Source: Bacteroidales bacterium (GTDB lineage Bacteria > Bacteroidota > Bacteroidia > Bacteroidales > Lentimicrobiaceae). Taken from it: a stretch of 64,000 nt of DNA. The stretch lies in NCBI GenBank assembly GCA_016709025.1, contig JADJEQ010000024.1:31713-95712 (forward strand), written 5' to 3'. The notes under the pieces were generated by a model that made no database searches, had not been told where the DNA came from, and saw only the letters and a list, made by a program, of their open reading frames with translations. Shown here in pieces: positions 55,445 through 64,000 of the stretch; within the stretch, counting starts at the first letter, position 1; each line of letters begins with the position of its first letter. The position numbers and the translations under genes are program-made.

Positions 55445-56805
55445 CTTCTCTGGCGTTGGTGGGCGATTCGGCTTTACTGATCGGAACCATCAACGGATTG
55501 GCAATGTTTGATTTGAAAGCCTGGTACAGTAAGAATGACATTCGTTTGTACCTTTTTGGGAAGTACAATGGTTTTGAAGGAATTGAAGTTGGGCAGAACG
55601 CAATTTTTAAAGATTCGAAGGGTCTTTTCTGGATAGCGACCTCAGACCGGGTGGTGCAGTTTAATCCGGCTTTGTTCAAAAAAAATGTCTTTCCCCCTTC
55701 AACATACATTTCAGGCATCAGCATCTTGAACGATCAGATGGAATGGGTAACAGCCAACGATTCACTGAAGGAAGGCAATCACTTCAATTTTTCGAATAAT
55801 CAGAAAAACCTGCGTTTCGATTTCATAGGGATAAGCACTACTGCTCCTGAACTTGTGAAGTACAGTTATACATTGGAAGGTTATGACAAAGGCTGGTCTG
55901 AGCCCGGATCAGAGCGGTATGCGGTGTATACCAACCTGCCGCCCGGAGAATACCGCTTATTGCTGAAAGCCTGCAATGCCGAAGGGATCTGGACAAAGGG
56001 AGCCACCTCGGTTAGTTTCCATATTGTTCCGGCAATTTATCAGCGTACCTGGTTCTGGATACTTTTTTTATTTGTGGTAGCAGGTTTTCTGGTATTTTCC
56101 GGTATTACGATTTCGAACCGCAGAAAACGGCAGCAGCAACAAAAACTGGAAACCGAAAAGCGGCTGGCTCAGTTACAGTTACTAACCCTCAAAAACCAGA
56201 TAGACCCTCATTTCACTTTCAATGCCATCAATTCAATTGCTTCTGCAGTATTAAAGGAGAACAAAGAAATGGCATATAAATACTTTGTTAAACTTTCGCG
56301 ATTAATGCGGTCCATTTTAGGGTCAAGTGATAATCTTATCTGTTCCCTGAAGGATGAACTGGATTTTGTTAAGGACTATCTTGAGATCAATAAGTTCAGG
56401 TTTCAAGACAAATTTGACTATGAAATCATTGTATCGCCAGAAGTGGATCTGAATCTGCCTATTCCCAAAATGGCCATTCAGTCATTTTCCGAGAATGCAC
56501 TGAAACATGGCCTTCTCCACCTGGATACCGGGGGATTGCTCACCATTTCGATATTCAGTAACAACGGGGATTTAAAACTCGTGGTTGAAGACAATGGCAT
56601 TGGCAGGGAATTGGCCGGTAAAATATCAGAGACCTCTACCGGCAAAGGACTTATCATTTTGAAAGGATATTTTGACTATTTTAATAAATATAACCAAAAG
56701 AAAGTAAACTGGTCGATGATCGATTTATACAATGAGCAAGGGCTTGCCAATGGCACACGGGTAGAAGTATACATACCGGTAGGCTTTTCATACGACGAAC
56801 ATTAA
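55333..56805 (+). CDS. Two-component sensor, Y_Y_Y and LytS-type kinase part (frameshifted)
   Basis: The second part of the sensor begun at 53813. Two more propeller repeats (QQLWIGNAEGLFTY, GLFWIATSDRVVQF) are followed by a Y_Y_Y domain (YSYTLEGYDKGWSEPGS), a transmembrane helix (about residue 239-258), a coiled coil (RRKRQQQQKLETEKRLAQLQL) and the LytS-type His_kinase domain with phosphoacceptor DPHFTFNAINSIASAVL. The HATPase is SFSENALKHGL and VEDNGIGREL. It phosphorylates the LytTR regulator encoded 12 bases downstream. Which extracellular signal it reads is unknown. Confidence 0.9.
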   Translation: MLLDVRQQLWIGNAEGLFTYDYKEFKQISHPGINSMVTSLALVGDSALLIGTINGLAMFDLKAWYSKNDIRLYLFGKYNGFEGIEVGQNAIFKDSKGLFWIATSDRVVQFNPALFKKNVFPPSTYISGISILNDQMEWVTANDSLKEGNHFNFSNNQKNLRFDFIGISTTAPELVKYSYTLEGYDKGWSEPGSERYAVYTNLPPGEYRLLLKACNAEGIWTKGATSVSFHIVPAIYQRTWFWILFLFVVAGFLVFSGITISNRRKRQQQQKLETEKRLAQLQLLTLKNQIDPHFTFNAINSIASAVLKENKEMAYKYFVKLSRLMRSILGSSDNLICSLKDELDFVKDYLEINKFRFQDKFDYEIIVSPEVDLNLPIPKMAIQSFSENALKHGLLHLDTGGLLTISIFSNNGDLKLVVEDNGIGRELAGKISETSTGKGLIILKGYFDYFNKYNQKKVNWSMIDLYNEQGLANGTRVEVYIPVGFSYDEH

Positions 56806-56817
56806 TTAAGCGATTAT

Positions 56818-57573
56818 ATGAAAATCTGTAAAATACGTACGATCATTATTGATGATGAAACAGCTGGCAGGGAAGTTATGCAAACCCTGCTGGAGAGAAT
56901 TCCTGAAGTTCAGTTGATGGCAGTATGTGATGGAGCAGATGCTGGTCTTGAAGCAATTCTGAGGTTGAGTCCTGAACTTGTTTTTCTGGATGTACAGATG
57001 CCGGTAAAAAGCGGTATCGATGTCGTAAGGGAAATGGTAAATCATGAGATTAATACAACGGTGGTATTTGTGACTGCCTACGAAAAATATGCCATTCAGG
57101 CCATTAAGCTGGCTGCATTTGACTTTCTGCTTAAGCCGGTTGATCCGGACGAATTGCATGAAGTAATCAGAAAGTTTCAGGCAAAAAAGTTGCAACACCA
57201 ACACAACAGTAAGTTTGATGATCTGTTAAGGCAATTAAATCATGAAGACAGAATCAGGTTGAATACCCGCAGCGGATTTATCCTGATTGATCCATCGGAG
57301 ATTATTTATATTCAGGCTGATGGAAATTATTCTGAGATATTTCTTTCTTCTCAAAAGAGAGAAATCGTTACCCAGCATCTGGGTTCCCTGGTTGAAATAC
57401 TTCCCGGTGAGAAATTTATGCGGGCATCCCGATCATGCCTGATTAACCTGACTTACCTCCGCAAAGTTGACCGGAAAAATCGTGAATGCAGGCTTGAACG
57501 GGAAGGAGATACATTCAGTGTGCACATTTCAAGGGATTTAATCCACAGTTTTGACCGTATTCTGAATGCCTGA
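56818..57573 (+). CDS. LytTR-family response regulator
   Basis: 251 aa. Receiver domain 6-125 with the acidic pair DDE (12-14), phosphoacceptor D58 (LVFLDVQMP), Thr in VTAYEKYA and K in LKPVDPDEL. A LytTR DNA-binding domain covers about 150-250 (IYIQADGNYSEIFL ... FMRASRSCLINLTYLRKV). It is the cognate partner of the upstream sensor kinase. Such pairs in Bacteroidetes often control one neighbouring target; the giant T9SS genes just downstream are candidates. Confidence 0.95.
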   Translation: MKICKIRTIIIDDETAGREVMQTLLERIPEVQLMAVCDGADAGLEAILRLSPELVFLDVQMPVKSGIDVVREMVNHEINTTVVFVTAYEKYAIQAIKLAAFDFLLKPVDPDELHEVIRKFQAKKLQHQHNSKFDDLLRQLNHEDRIRLNTRSGFILIDPSEIIYIQADGNYSEIFLSSQKREIVTQHLGSLVEILPGEKFMRASRSCLINLTYLRKVDRKNRECRLEREGDTFSVHISRDLIHSFDRILNA

Positions 57574-57725
57574 TCTAACCATTCATCTACCCACAACCAC
57601 CATTCATCCACCTAAATTGACGCTTTAAGTAATAGATGCCAAAGTGCGCTTTAAAAATTCAAAAATTATTGTTGATTCAATACTTTTATGGTGTTATAAA
57701 GCAATTTACATACAAAATTTCCCGG

Positions 57726-57800
57726 TTGAAAAGCGGGCTCTATATGCTGGTGATCAACAATGGGATTGAAAGTCAAAGTATTTCATTTATAAAAGAATAG
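57726..57800 (+). pseudogene. Orphan T9SS C-terminal tail
   Basis: Reads LKSGLYMLVINNGIESQSIS with FIKE and a stop, almost the same as the last 25 codons of the gene ending at 61088 (LKSGFYMLVINNWIESQRIS, FIKE). No coding sequence is attached upstream, so it is the leftover end of a third member of this gene family, removed by recombination between the shared tails. Confidence 0.85.
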
Positions 57801-57816
57801 TTATAAACCCGGTTTT

Positions 57817-58470
57817 ATGAAAAAAGCCTTACTGAATTTTCTGTTTATATTTTATTCAGTTTCAATATTCGCACAAATAGATACGGAATTCTGGTTTGTT
57901 GCGCCTGAGGTATCATCCGACCAGGCTAATTTCAATATACCGATCGTATTTCGCATTTCTACTTTGAATAAGGAAGCGGGTGTGATCATTGATCAGCCTG
58001 CTAATCCCTTGTTTGTTCCCATTACCATTGATATTCCTGCAAATTTCACTCATTCAGTTGATTTGAGCTCTTTTTTAGAATTGGTAGAAAATAAACCTGC
58101 CAATGAAGTATTAAATAAGGGAATCAGAATTCGTTCCACGGAAATGGTAGGTGTTTATTATGAAGTAGTAAGTTCTTATTGCTTTTGTAATCCTGAGATC
58201 TTTACTTTAAAAGGTAAAAATGCACTTGGCACTTATTTCTTTACTCCATTTCAAAATATTTTAAACAATCAGAGCTTTTACTACCCAACTCCTTATTCAG
58301 CATTTGATATTGTTGCAACAGAGAATAATACCACTGTACAAATCCGAACCACCAATGACATAGTTGGACATTCAGCGGGTGTAGAGTTTTCTGTTTTACT
58401 TAATAAAGGACAAACCTACTCAGCCAGGGCCAGTTCACAAATGCAGATTTACATCTTAATGGATGAGTAG
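57817..58470 (+). CDS. T9SS adhesin-like protein 1, N-terminal fragment
   Basis: 217 aa with a signal peptide (FIFYSVSIFAQ). The segment DTEFWFVAPEVSSDQANFNIPIVFRIST begins an IgGFc-binding-type N-terminal domain (EFWVAFM-like), continuing to AFDIVATENNTTVQIRTTND. In the last line the frame slips: CACAAATGCAG lacks one A, and with it reads ASSQNADLHLNG, the family pattern. Even then a TGA (58457) remains before VVHSDKDIAIT. The true gene probably spans 57817..61088 with several lesions. Confidence 0.8.
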   Translation: MKKALLNFLFIFYSVSIFAQIDTEFWFVAPEVSSDQANFNIPIVFRISTLNKEAGVIIDQPANPLFVPITIDIPANFTHSVDLSSFLELVENKPANEVLNKGIRIRSTEMVGVYYEVVSSYCFCNPEIFTLKGKNALGTYFFTPFQNILNNQSFYYPTPYSAFDIVATENNTTVQIRTTNDIVGHSAGVEFSVLLNKGQTYSARASSQMQIYILMDE

Positions 58471-58565
58471 TTCATTCCGATAAAGACATTGCAATTACTA
58501 TCAAAGATGATTTACTGGATGGCAGTATTTATGGAGGATGTGCTGATCTGGCCGGTGATCAGATA

Positions 58566-59762
58566 GTGCCGGTGAACAGAACCGGCAAGGAATATGTGGT
58601 AAAAAAGGGATTTTTGAATGGACCGGATAGAATTTTTATCCTCGGTACCGAAGATAACACACAAGTAACCATTTCAGGGAATCCTTCAGGCAACATCAGT
58701 GCCGGGCAAACACTTATGTATGATCTGAATGAATCCTCAGTTTTTATTGAATCATCAGCGAATGTTTATGTGTTACAATTATCTGGTTTTGGATGTGAAG
58801 TTGGCTGTGGTTTAATACCGCCTGTGAACTGTACAGGTTCCCTGCAGATTGGCTTTACCCGGTCTGTTTCTGAAGACTTTAAACTTTTGTTAATGGTTAG
58901 GAGCGGCGGAGAAGGGGATTTTACAATAAATGGGAATACAGGCATTATTGAAGCATCTGATTTTAGCGATGTGCCATTTACAGACGGTAAATGGAAAGCA
59001 GCTGCCAAAGACCTGAACACCTCAGAGGTTCCTGTTGATCAGGCCTGCTTAATTTCGAACTCTTCAACTAGATTTCACATGGGTATAATTCACGGAAGCG
59101 CCGGGGGAGGATGCAGGTTCGGTTATTTTTCCGACTTTGCAATCCTGGAATCAGAGATTACAGCCAATGGAAATGATTTCTGTGAAGGAGAGACTTTGTC
59201 GTTAACTACCGGCGCACTACCTGATGTAACGTATGAATGGTCTGGCCCCGGAGGATTTACCGCAGAGGGGTCATCAATAGGAATTTCTCCTCTTACCCCC
59301 GAAAACAGTGGTTATTACATACTGAATGGCTCAAATGGTTATTGCCCGGTAATTCCCGACAGTATTTTTGTGACTGTACATCCCCTTCCCGCCAATCTTG
59401 GGGAAGCCATTGGCCTGCCGCTTTCACTTCAGGATAGCCTCGTGGCCTGGTATCCATTCAATGGAGATCCTGACGATGAAACAGGTAACGGAAACAATGG
59501 TACAGTGATGGGCAATGTGGTACTCACCAACGACAGGTATGGCAATGCCGAAAGTGCCTATGAATTCCCGGGTGAAGCATTTAATTATATCAGCGTGCCC
59601 CATAGTTCCTACCTGGAGCTTAACATTTACCATATCTGCCTGGATTTTTACAGAAACCGATTATGGTTACGGGCAGGTTGTGCAGAAGAACAGGGATATA
59701 ATTCAGGGTCATTATGGGCTGTATGTAAATGGGATTGGCGCCAATGTATGCTATACCTGTAA
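58566..59762 (+). CDS. T9SS adhesin-like protein 1, second fragment
   Basis: The frame is open from just after the TGA at 58457: SDKDIAITIKDDLLDGSIYGG, then VPVNRTGKEYVVKKG, which completes the IgGFc-binding-like domain. An Ig/PKD-type domain follows (ITANGNDFCEGETLSLTT, VTYEWSGPGGF), then the start of a LamG-like domain (SLVAWYPFNGDPDDETGNGNNG, YEFPGEAFNYISVPHSSYLEL). At about 59625 the frame slips and the LamG domain continues in the next entry. The GTG at 58566 is merely the first start codon in frame. Confidence 0.75.
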   Translation: MPVNRTGKEYVVKKGFLNGPDRIFILGTEDNTQVTISGNPSGNISAGQTLMYDLNESSVFIESSANVYVLQLSGFGCEVGCGLIPPVNCTGSLQIGFTRSVSEDFKLLLMVRSGGEGDFTINGNTGIIEASDFSDVPFTDGKWKAAAKDLNTSEVPVDQACLISNSSTRFHMGIIHGSAGGGCRFGYFSDFAILESEITANGNDFCEGETLSLTTGALPDVTYEWSGPGGFTAEGSSIGISPLTPENSGYYILNGSNGYCPVIPDSIFVTVHPLPANLGEAIGLPLSLQDSLVAWYPFNGDPDDETGNGNNGTVMGNVVLTNDRYGNAESAYEFPGEAFNYISVPHSSYLELNIYHICLDFYRNRLWLRAGCAEEQGYNSGSLWAVCKWDWRQCMLYL

Positions 59763-60120
59763 CAATGGGGCAGGTTTTCAGGAGAATCCGGTAATTGGTC
59801 AATGGCATATGGTTACCGGAACCATATCTGTTCGTGATGCAAGGTTCTATCAGGATGGCGAATTGATTGCTCTTGATACCCTGGATTTCGATTATGTTTA
59901 TTCAGGAACCGACCCCATGGCAATCGGCATGCATTATTATGAAGGCGTTCCTGACTTTTGGACTTATCCTTACCGGGGAAAAATAGACGATATACTGATC
60001 TACAATCGTGTACTATCGGCCGAGGAAGTTGCCTGCCTCTACAGCGGAGATTGCAGCAGTCTGAAACTTTCAGCCAGCCTCACGGACGACCAATTGTGCA
60101 AAGGTGGAGTACATCCTTAA
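59515..60120 (+). CDS. T9SS adhesin-like protein 1, third fragment (LamG end)
   Basis: The meaningful part begins near 59630 with FTISAWIFTETDYGYGQVV, the second half of the LamG_3 jelly roll, and ends at RGKIDDILIYNRVLSAEEVACLYSGDC, the domain's usual last strand. It stops at 60118-60120, where comparison with the second gene (62970-63060) shows a base missing in GTGGAGTACATCC. The first third of this frame overlaps the previous fragment and is not coding. Confidence 0.72.
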   Translation: MWYSPTTGMAMPKVPMNSRVKHLIISACPIVPTWSLTFTISAWIFTETDYGYGQVVQKNRDIIQGHYGLYVNGIGANVCYTCNNGAGFQENPVIGQWHMVTGTISVRDARFYQDGELIALDTLDFDYVYSGTDPMAIGMHYYEGVPDFWTYPYRGKIDDILIYNRVLSAEEVACLYSGDCSSLKLSASLTDDQLCKGGVHP

Positions 60121-61088
60121 CATTATTCAATGCCCAGCCAGGAGTTACATATCAGTTGAAGGGAGGACTGCCGTATGGTAACTTCCAGGTTGGTAACAGC
60201 GATACCCTTATATTCTCTATAGCCAATCTTCCCGAAACTACCTCTTTTACCATTCTTGCAACCGATACTGCCACCGGTTGTTTCATCACACTTGATTCAA
60301 CTTTTGTTGTTGAAGTCAACGATATCAGCGCCATAGCCATAGCAAATATGCACTCCACCTATATTCCGGCTATGTTGGAGGTTAGTGCTCAGTCTGTGGG
60401 TGCTGAAACCTATGAATGGTTATTGGATGGGGTGAAGTTTGCTGCTACGCCTGAATCACAGATTATCATCGATTCAACGGGAACACATACACTGGTGCTT
60501 TTAGTAAACAGCGGCCCACCTGATTATTGCTCCGATGCCGACACACTTTATCTGACCACTACTGAACGGATTGAAGTGTTTCTGGAAATTCCGTCTTCCT
60601 TCACCCCGAACGCCGACGGGATAAACGATTATTTTGAATTTTTTAGCGAAGGAATCGACAGCTACAGCATCTGGTTCAAAGACCCCTGGGGTATGCTGGT
60701 TTATGAATATGACCAGGCAGCTGGCAAATGGGACGGATTGACTCAATCGGGCAAAGAAGCCCCGGCCGGCCCCTATTACTATCACCTTGCTGCCAGAGAT
60801 TATGTTGGCCAGCTACTGGAGCGGAGCGGCGTAGTTTACCTGATCCGCGATCTGATTGAGCTTTCACCCAATCCCGCAAAGGATAAGTTGGTTATTAAAA
60901 TGAACGGGCGCTTGCCGGGTGAGCGAAGCGTACAGATTATTTCGGCAAATGGAGTTGTTGTCACCGACCTGATTTTACCTGACCTGAATGAATGTCAGCT
61001 GGATATCTCGCGGTTGAAAAGCGGATTCTATATGCTGGTGATCAACAATTGGATTGAGAGTCAGCGAATTTCATTTATAAAAGAATAA
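59958..61088 (+). CDS. T9SS adhesin-like protein 1, C-terminal fragment
   Basis: The meaningful part runs from about 60105 (TSLTLFNAQPGVTYQL) to 61088. It has a beta domain, a second (EVSAQSVGAETYEWLLDG), then a gliding-motility-associated CHU_C-type domain (SSFTPNADGINDYFEFFSEG ... FKDPWGMLVYEY ... GPYYYHLAARD). Last comes a type A T9SS sorting tail (IELSPNPAKDKLVIK ... RLKSGFYMLVINN). The protein would be surface-exposed. From about 60001 it shares near-identical sequence with 62940-63840 of the next gene. Confidence 0.82.
   Translation: MDLSLPGKNRRYTDLQSCTIGRGSCLPLQRRLQQSETFSQPHGRPIVQRWSTSLTLFNAQPGVTYQLKGGLPYGNFQVGNSDTLIFSIANLPETTSFTILATDTATGCFITLDSTFVVEVNDISAIAIANMHSTYIPAMLEVSAQSVGAETYEWLLDGVKFAATPESQIIIDSTGTHTLVLLVNSGPPDYCSDADTLYLTTTERIEVFLEIPSSFTPNADGINDYFEFFSEGIDSYSIWFKDPWGMLVYEYDQAAGKWDGLTQSGKEAPAGPYYYHLAARDYVGQLLERSGVVYLIRDLIELSPNPAKDKLVIKMNGRLPGERSVQIISANGVVVTDLILPDLNECQLDISRLKSGFYMLVINNWIESQRISFIKE
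60001..60900 (+). repeat. Direct repeat shared by the two T9SS genes, copy 1
   Basis: Near-identical to 62940-63845: both start in the last LamG strand (CTACAG-GGAGATTGCAGCAG) and run through the beta and CHU_C domains into the sorting tail. The tail alone occurs a third time at 57726-57800. Such repeats can recombine to swap or delete N-terminal domains. Confidence 0.8.
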
Positions 61089-61100
61089 ACCTAAACAATT

Positions 61101-63581
61101 ATGATGAAAAAAATTCTACCTATTCTTCTGTTGTTTTTCATATATCATCAGAAAGACCTTCTAGCACAGATGGATTACAACCAGAATGTTGTATTCACCA
61201 CAGGACTAAATGTACCGAATCAGATATGTTTTGACTCCATCGGTAACTTATTCGTTGCCAATCATTCTTATAACAGCTATAACGGACCATATACAAATAC
61301 GATTGCAAAAATTGATTTATCAGGCAATAAATCAATTTTTCTTGGTGGTTACAGTCTGCCTTCCGGAATAGCAATTGATAAGCAACAAAACATCTATTTT
61401 ACACAAAACAACACAACAACAGATATTATAAAAGTTACCTCTTCAGGAATAGCTTCAACATTTGCATCACTACAACATATGCCAGGCCCGATTACTTTAT
61501 TTGATACAAATGATAATTCATCATTCAAAATATATACAGTTTCTCATTGGGGTAGTCAGGGATTAATTGAAACGGATTTCGATGGTAACCAAAGTTTGTT
61601 AAATCCGGGTTATTTCCTTGGGTGCGAAATTTCAAATGATGGTCAATACCTGTATTTAATTTCAGGACCAGATAATAATCTGGTTTTAAAATATGACATA
61701 TCGGGTTTGACTTCAGAGAACTGGGTAACAAGTATTCATGACTATAATGTGTGGGCGAGCACAACAGGGCCGGATAACAAACCATATTTTATTGGCAGAT
61801 CTTTACTTAATGCTGAAAAAAGAGCAGTCTTCAGAATCAATGGATTTAATGATGTGAATGAAATCATTAATAACATTCCCTCTGAGAATGAATTGAATGA
61901 TTTAGCGTTTAATAAAAGCGGGAACAAATATGATCTTTATATTTCAGAGGTTGTAAATGGTGACAGGCTGAACCCTGATGCCAACAGAATTATTATTTTT
62001 TCAAATGTTCTGCCGGAAATGAACTCTCCCGAAGCTGCCGGAATGATTTCCGGACCGCCATCTATTTGCATTGGCACAACCACTGTGGAATACTCAATTT
62101 TGCCTATAGCAAACGCAACAGGCTATGTATGGTCACTTCCGGCCGGAGCCGTGATTATTTCGGGTGAAAATACACCCAGGATTTCAGTTGATTTTTCTCA
62201 ATCTGTTTCTGGTAACATATCCGTATATGGTACCAATGATTTCGGAAATGGGGAGCCTTCACCCACTTTTATTGTTACCATTCACCCCCTTCCCGCCAAT
62301 CTGGGGGAAGCTACGGGCACAATCCCTAACCTGCTTGACAGCCTGGTGGCATATTATCCTTTCAATGGCAATGCCAATGATGAAAGTGGATATTTCAACA
62401 ACGCGTCAGAAATTTATGGTGGGGTAAGCTTTGCGCCTGGAAAATTCGGGCAGGCGGCCAAATTTGCCGGATACGACAATCCCGGGCATATAAAAGTGAA
62501 CAATAGCCCAAGTCTTCAATTCGCATCTGAAGCCAGTTTCGCTGTTTGGTTGAGGTTGGACGATAGCATTGGCATGGATGGGAATGGCGCTTATTCCATG
62601 AATGGTGTTCATTCAATTATTGCAAAAGACCATGACCGGCATGGTTATTTTGAATCTATCTATTTTAATCATAACGACAGGTTCAGAACATTTGCAGGTT
62701 ATGACTTTGATGGATTGGTAAATGATTCACAGGAGATAAATGAGTATTCAATTGGCGATTGGATTCACATTGCTTATGTCTATACCGATTCATCAAGCAG
62801 CTTGTATATAAACGGGTTAATAGATTCTACTTCTAATGCCGTGGCAAATTTCAATATTTCTAATCAACTTGATTTGTATTTTGGCAAATTCAGTGACTAC
62901 TGGTACCCTTTCAATGGCGCTTTGGATGAAGTCAGAATATACAACCGCGCCCTTTCTGCCGAAGAAGTGGCCTGCCTCTACAGTGGAGATTGCAGCAGCC
63001 TGAAACTTTCAGCCAGCCTCCCGGACGATAAATTGTGCAAGGTGGGAGCAACATCCTTAACGTTATTCAATGCCCAACCAGGGGTTAATTATCAACTCTT
63101 TAAGGATGCTGATCCATATGGGAACATCCAGACGGGAAACAGCGATACACTCAATTTTTACATTAACGGACTTCCTGAAACAGCCTTATTCACGGTGGTT
63201 GCCACCGATACCACTACCGGATGTTCCATCACACTTGATTCAACTTTTATTGTTGAAGTCAACGATATCAGCGCCATAGCCATTGCAAATATGCACTCCG
63301 CCTTCATTCCGGCCATGGTGGAGGTCAGTGCTCAATCTGCAGGTGCTTCAACCTATGAATGGTTATTGGATGGGGTGAAATTTGCCGATTCGCCTGAAGC
63401 ACAGATTGTTATTGATTCAACAGGAACGCATACACTGGTATTACTGGTGAGCAGTGGTCCCCCGGATTATTGCACAGATGCCGATACCTTGTATCTGACT
63501 ACCACTGAACAGACTGAAGTCATCCTGAGAATCCCCGTCTTCATTCACTCCAAACGCAGATGGCATCAACGATTATTTTGA
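61101..63581 (+). CDS. T9SS adhesin-like protein 2 with NHL propeller (frameshifted 3' end)
   Basis: 826 aa as read, beginning 12 bases after protein 1. A signal peptide (LLLFFIYHQKDLLAQ) is followed by an NHL/SMP-30-like propeller (VPNQICFDSIGNLFVANHSY, GIAIDKQQNIYFTQN) to about 300. Then an Ig-like domain (ANATGYVWSLPAGAVIISG), a LamG_3 domain (LVAYYPFNGNANDESGYFNNAS ... EVACLYSGDC) and the same beta domains as protein 1. At 63535 the run CCCC is one C too long: with three the chain reads IPSSFTPNADGINDYFEFF into the CHU_C domain, so the last 14 residues here are out of frame. Confidence 0.85.
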   Translation: MMKKILPILLLFFIYHQKDLLAQMDYNQNVVFTTGLNVPNQICFDSIGNLFVANHSYNSYNGPYTNTIAKIDLSGNKSIFLGGYSLPSGIAIDKQQNIYFTQNNTTTDIIKVTSSGIASTFASLQHMPGPITLFDTNDNSSFKIYTVSHWGSQGLIETDFDGNQSLLNPGYFLGCEISNDGQYLYLISGPDNNLVLKYDISGLTSENWVTSIHDYNVWASTTGPDNKPYFIGRSLLNAEKRAVFRINGFNDVNEIINNIPSENELNDLAFNKSGNKYDLYISEVVNGDRLNPDANRIIIFSNVLPEMNSPEAAGMISGPPSICIGTTTVEYSILPIANATGYVWSLPAGAVIISGENTPRISVDFSQSVSGNISVYGTNDFGNGEPSPTFIVTIHPLPANLGEATGTIPNLLDSLVAYYPFNGNANDESGYFNNASEIYGGVSFAPGKFGQAAKFAGYDNPGHIKVNNSPSLQFASEASFAVWLRLDDSIGMDGNGAYSMNGVHSIIAKDHDRHGYFESIYFNHNDRFRTFAGYDFDGLVNDSQEINEYSIGDWIHIAYVYTDSSSSLYINGLIDSTSNAVANFNISNQLDLYFGKFSDYWYPFNGALDEVRIYNRALSAEEVACLYSGDCSSLKLSASLPDDKLCKVGATSLTLFNAQPGVNYQLFKDADPYGNIQTGNSDTLNFYINGLPETALFTVVATDTTTGCSITLDSTFIVEVNDISAIAIANMHSAFIPAMVEVSAQSAGASTYEWLLDGVKFADSPEAQIVIDSTGTHTLVLLVSSGPPDYCTDADTLYLTTTEQTEVILRIPVFIHSKRRWHQRLF

Positions 63582-63845
63582 ATTTTTCACAGAAGGAATT
63601 GATGGGTATACCGTCTGGCTCAAAGACCCTTGGGGTGTATTGGTTTATGAATACGACAAATCAACGGGCAAATGGGATGGGCTGACAACTGGGGGTAAGG
63701 AAGCCCCGGCCGGCCCCTATTACTATCACCTTGCCGCCAGGGATTTTGTGGGCCAGGCACTGGATCGCAGCGGCGTAGTGTACCTGATCCGCGATCTGAT
63801 TGAACTATCACCGATTCCTGCAAAGGATAAGCGTTGTAAAAATGA
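62940..63845 (+). repeat. Direct repeat shared by the two T9SS genes, copy 2
   Basis: The partner of 60001-60900. Comparing the two copies located the frame lesions in each, because the lesions fall at different places. Confidence 0.8.
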
Positions 63846-64000
63846 ACGGACGCTTGCCGGGTGAGCGAAGTGCAGGTTATTTCCATTCACTGGTAAGTTC
63901 TTTCTGAGGAAACGATCAACGAAGAGACTTTTGAGCTGGATGTCTCCGGATTGAGCCCCGGACTTTACCTGGGTCCGGATCAGCAATCAAATAGATATTC
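63582..64000 (+). CDS. T9SS adhesin-like protein 2, C-terminal part (broken, runs to edge)
   Basis: 63590-63820 reads EGIDGYTVWLKDPWGVLVYEYDK ... GPYYYHLAARDFVGQALDRSGVVYLIRDLIELSP, the CHU_C domain and the start of the sorting tail. Another slip follows at about 63830 (AAGCGTTGTAAAAATG against AAGTTGGTTATTAAAATG in protein 1). After more lost similarity, 63909-63975 reads ETINEETFELDVSGLSPGLYL, a T9SS tail in yet another frame. The gene may end beyond the window. Confidence 0.75.

Overview
The window looks like a chromosomal segment from an anaerobic or facultative marine or sediment-type Bacteroidetes (Bacteroidales/Marinilabiliales-like), possibly from a metagenome assembly. Signs of this: few Shine-Dalgarno sites; several promoters matching the Bacteroidetes -7 element TAnnTTTG; type IX secretion (T9SS) C-terminal sorting domains on several very large exported proteins; an acpP-fabF-rnc gene order followed by a small IPExxxVDY-like gene; an IcmF fused acyl-CoA mutase; and a GH92 mannosidase. 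I saw no tRNA, rRNA or CRISPR.

Layout. 1-4 kb: the 5' end of a molybdopterin (CISM) oxidoreductase, divergent from a Rieske protein and a cytochrome b fused to a twelve-haem cytochrome c domain. 4.4-9.6 kb: exported proteins (OmpA-like, two 260-aa paralogues, a TPR protein, a lipoprotein). 9.8-15 kb: a rhodanese/porin/rhodanese-lipoprotein operon, two Crp/Fnr paralogues (one with an internal stop) and a small membrane protein behind two Crp/Fnr-type palindromes. The respiratory genes, rhodaneses and Fnr-type regulators suggest sulfur-compound respiration under redox control; that link is inference. 15-23 kb: an M14 carboxypeptidase, an AAA/DUF4143 ATPase with a palindrome on its promoter, and a beta-helix/malectin T9SS protein. 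23-37 kb: icmF, a patatin-BamA fusion, an ECF sigma locus, GH92, and the fatty acid/RNase III housekeeping block.

37-52 kb is the most unusual part: six genes whose proteins carry the same short zinc ribbon (C-x2-C-x10-C-x2-C) at one end and, in most, a membrane segment. They include a 1208-aa secreted/membrane protein, a membrane-anchored alpha/beta hydrolase, an AIM24-like protein, a four-helix membrane protein, a four-ribbon protein and a Yip1-like protein. Decayed copies of three of the locus's genes lie inside it, together with palindromic and TIR-type repeats. This is my candidate for an undescribed system.

52-64 kb: mnmA (frameshifted), a hybrid-sensor-like LytS histidine kinase (frameshifted) with a LytTR response regulator, and a tandem pair of giant T9SS adhesin-like genes that share about 0.9 kb of repeat and are broken by many small indels.

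Caveat: many lesions after 40 kb are single-base homopolymer indels, including one in the housekeeping gene mnmA, and two poly-G tracts look like base-calling or assembly failure. Some apparent pseudogenes here may therefore be sequence errors.
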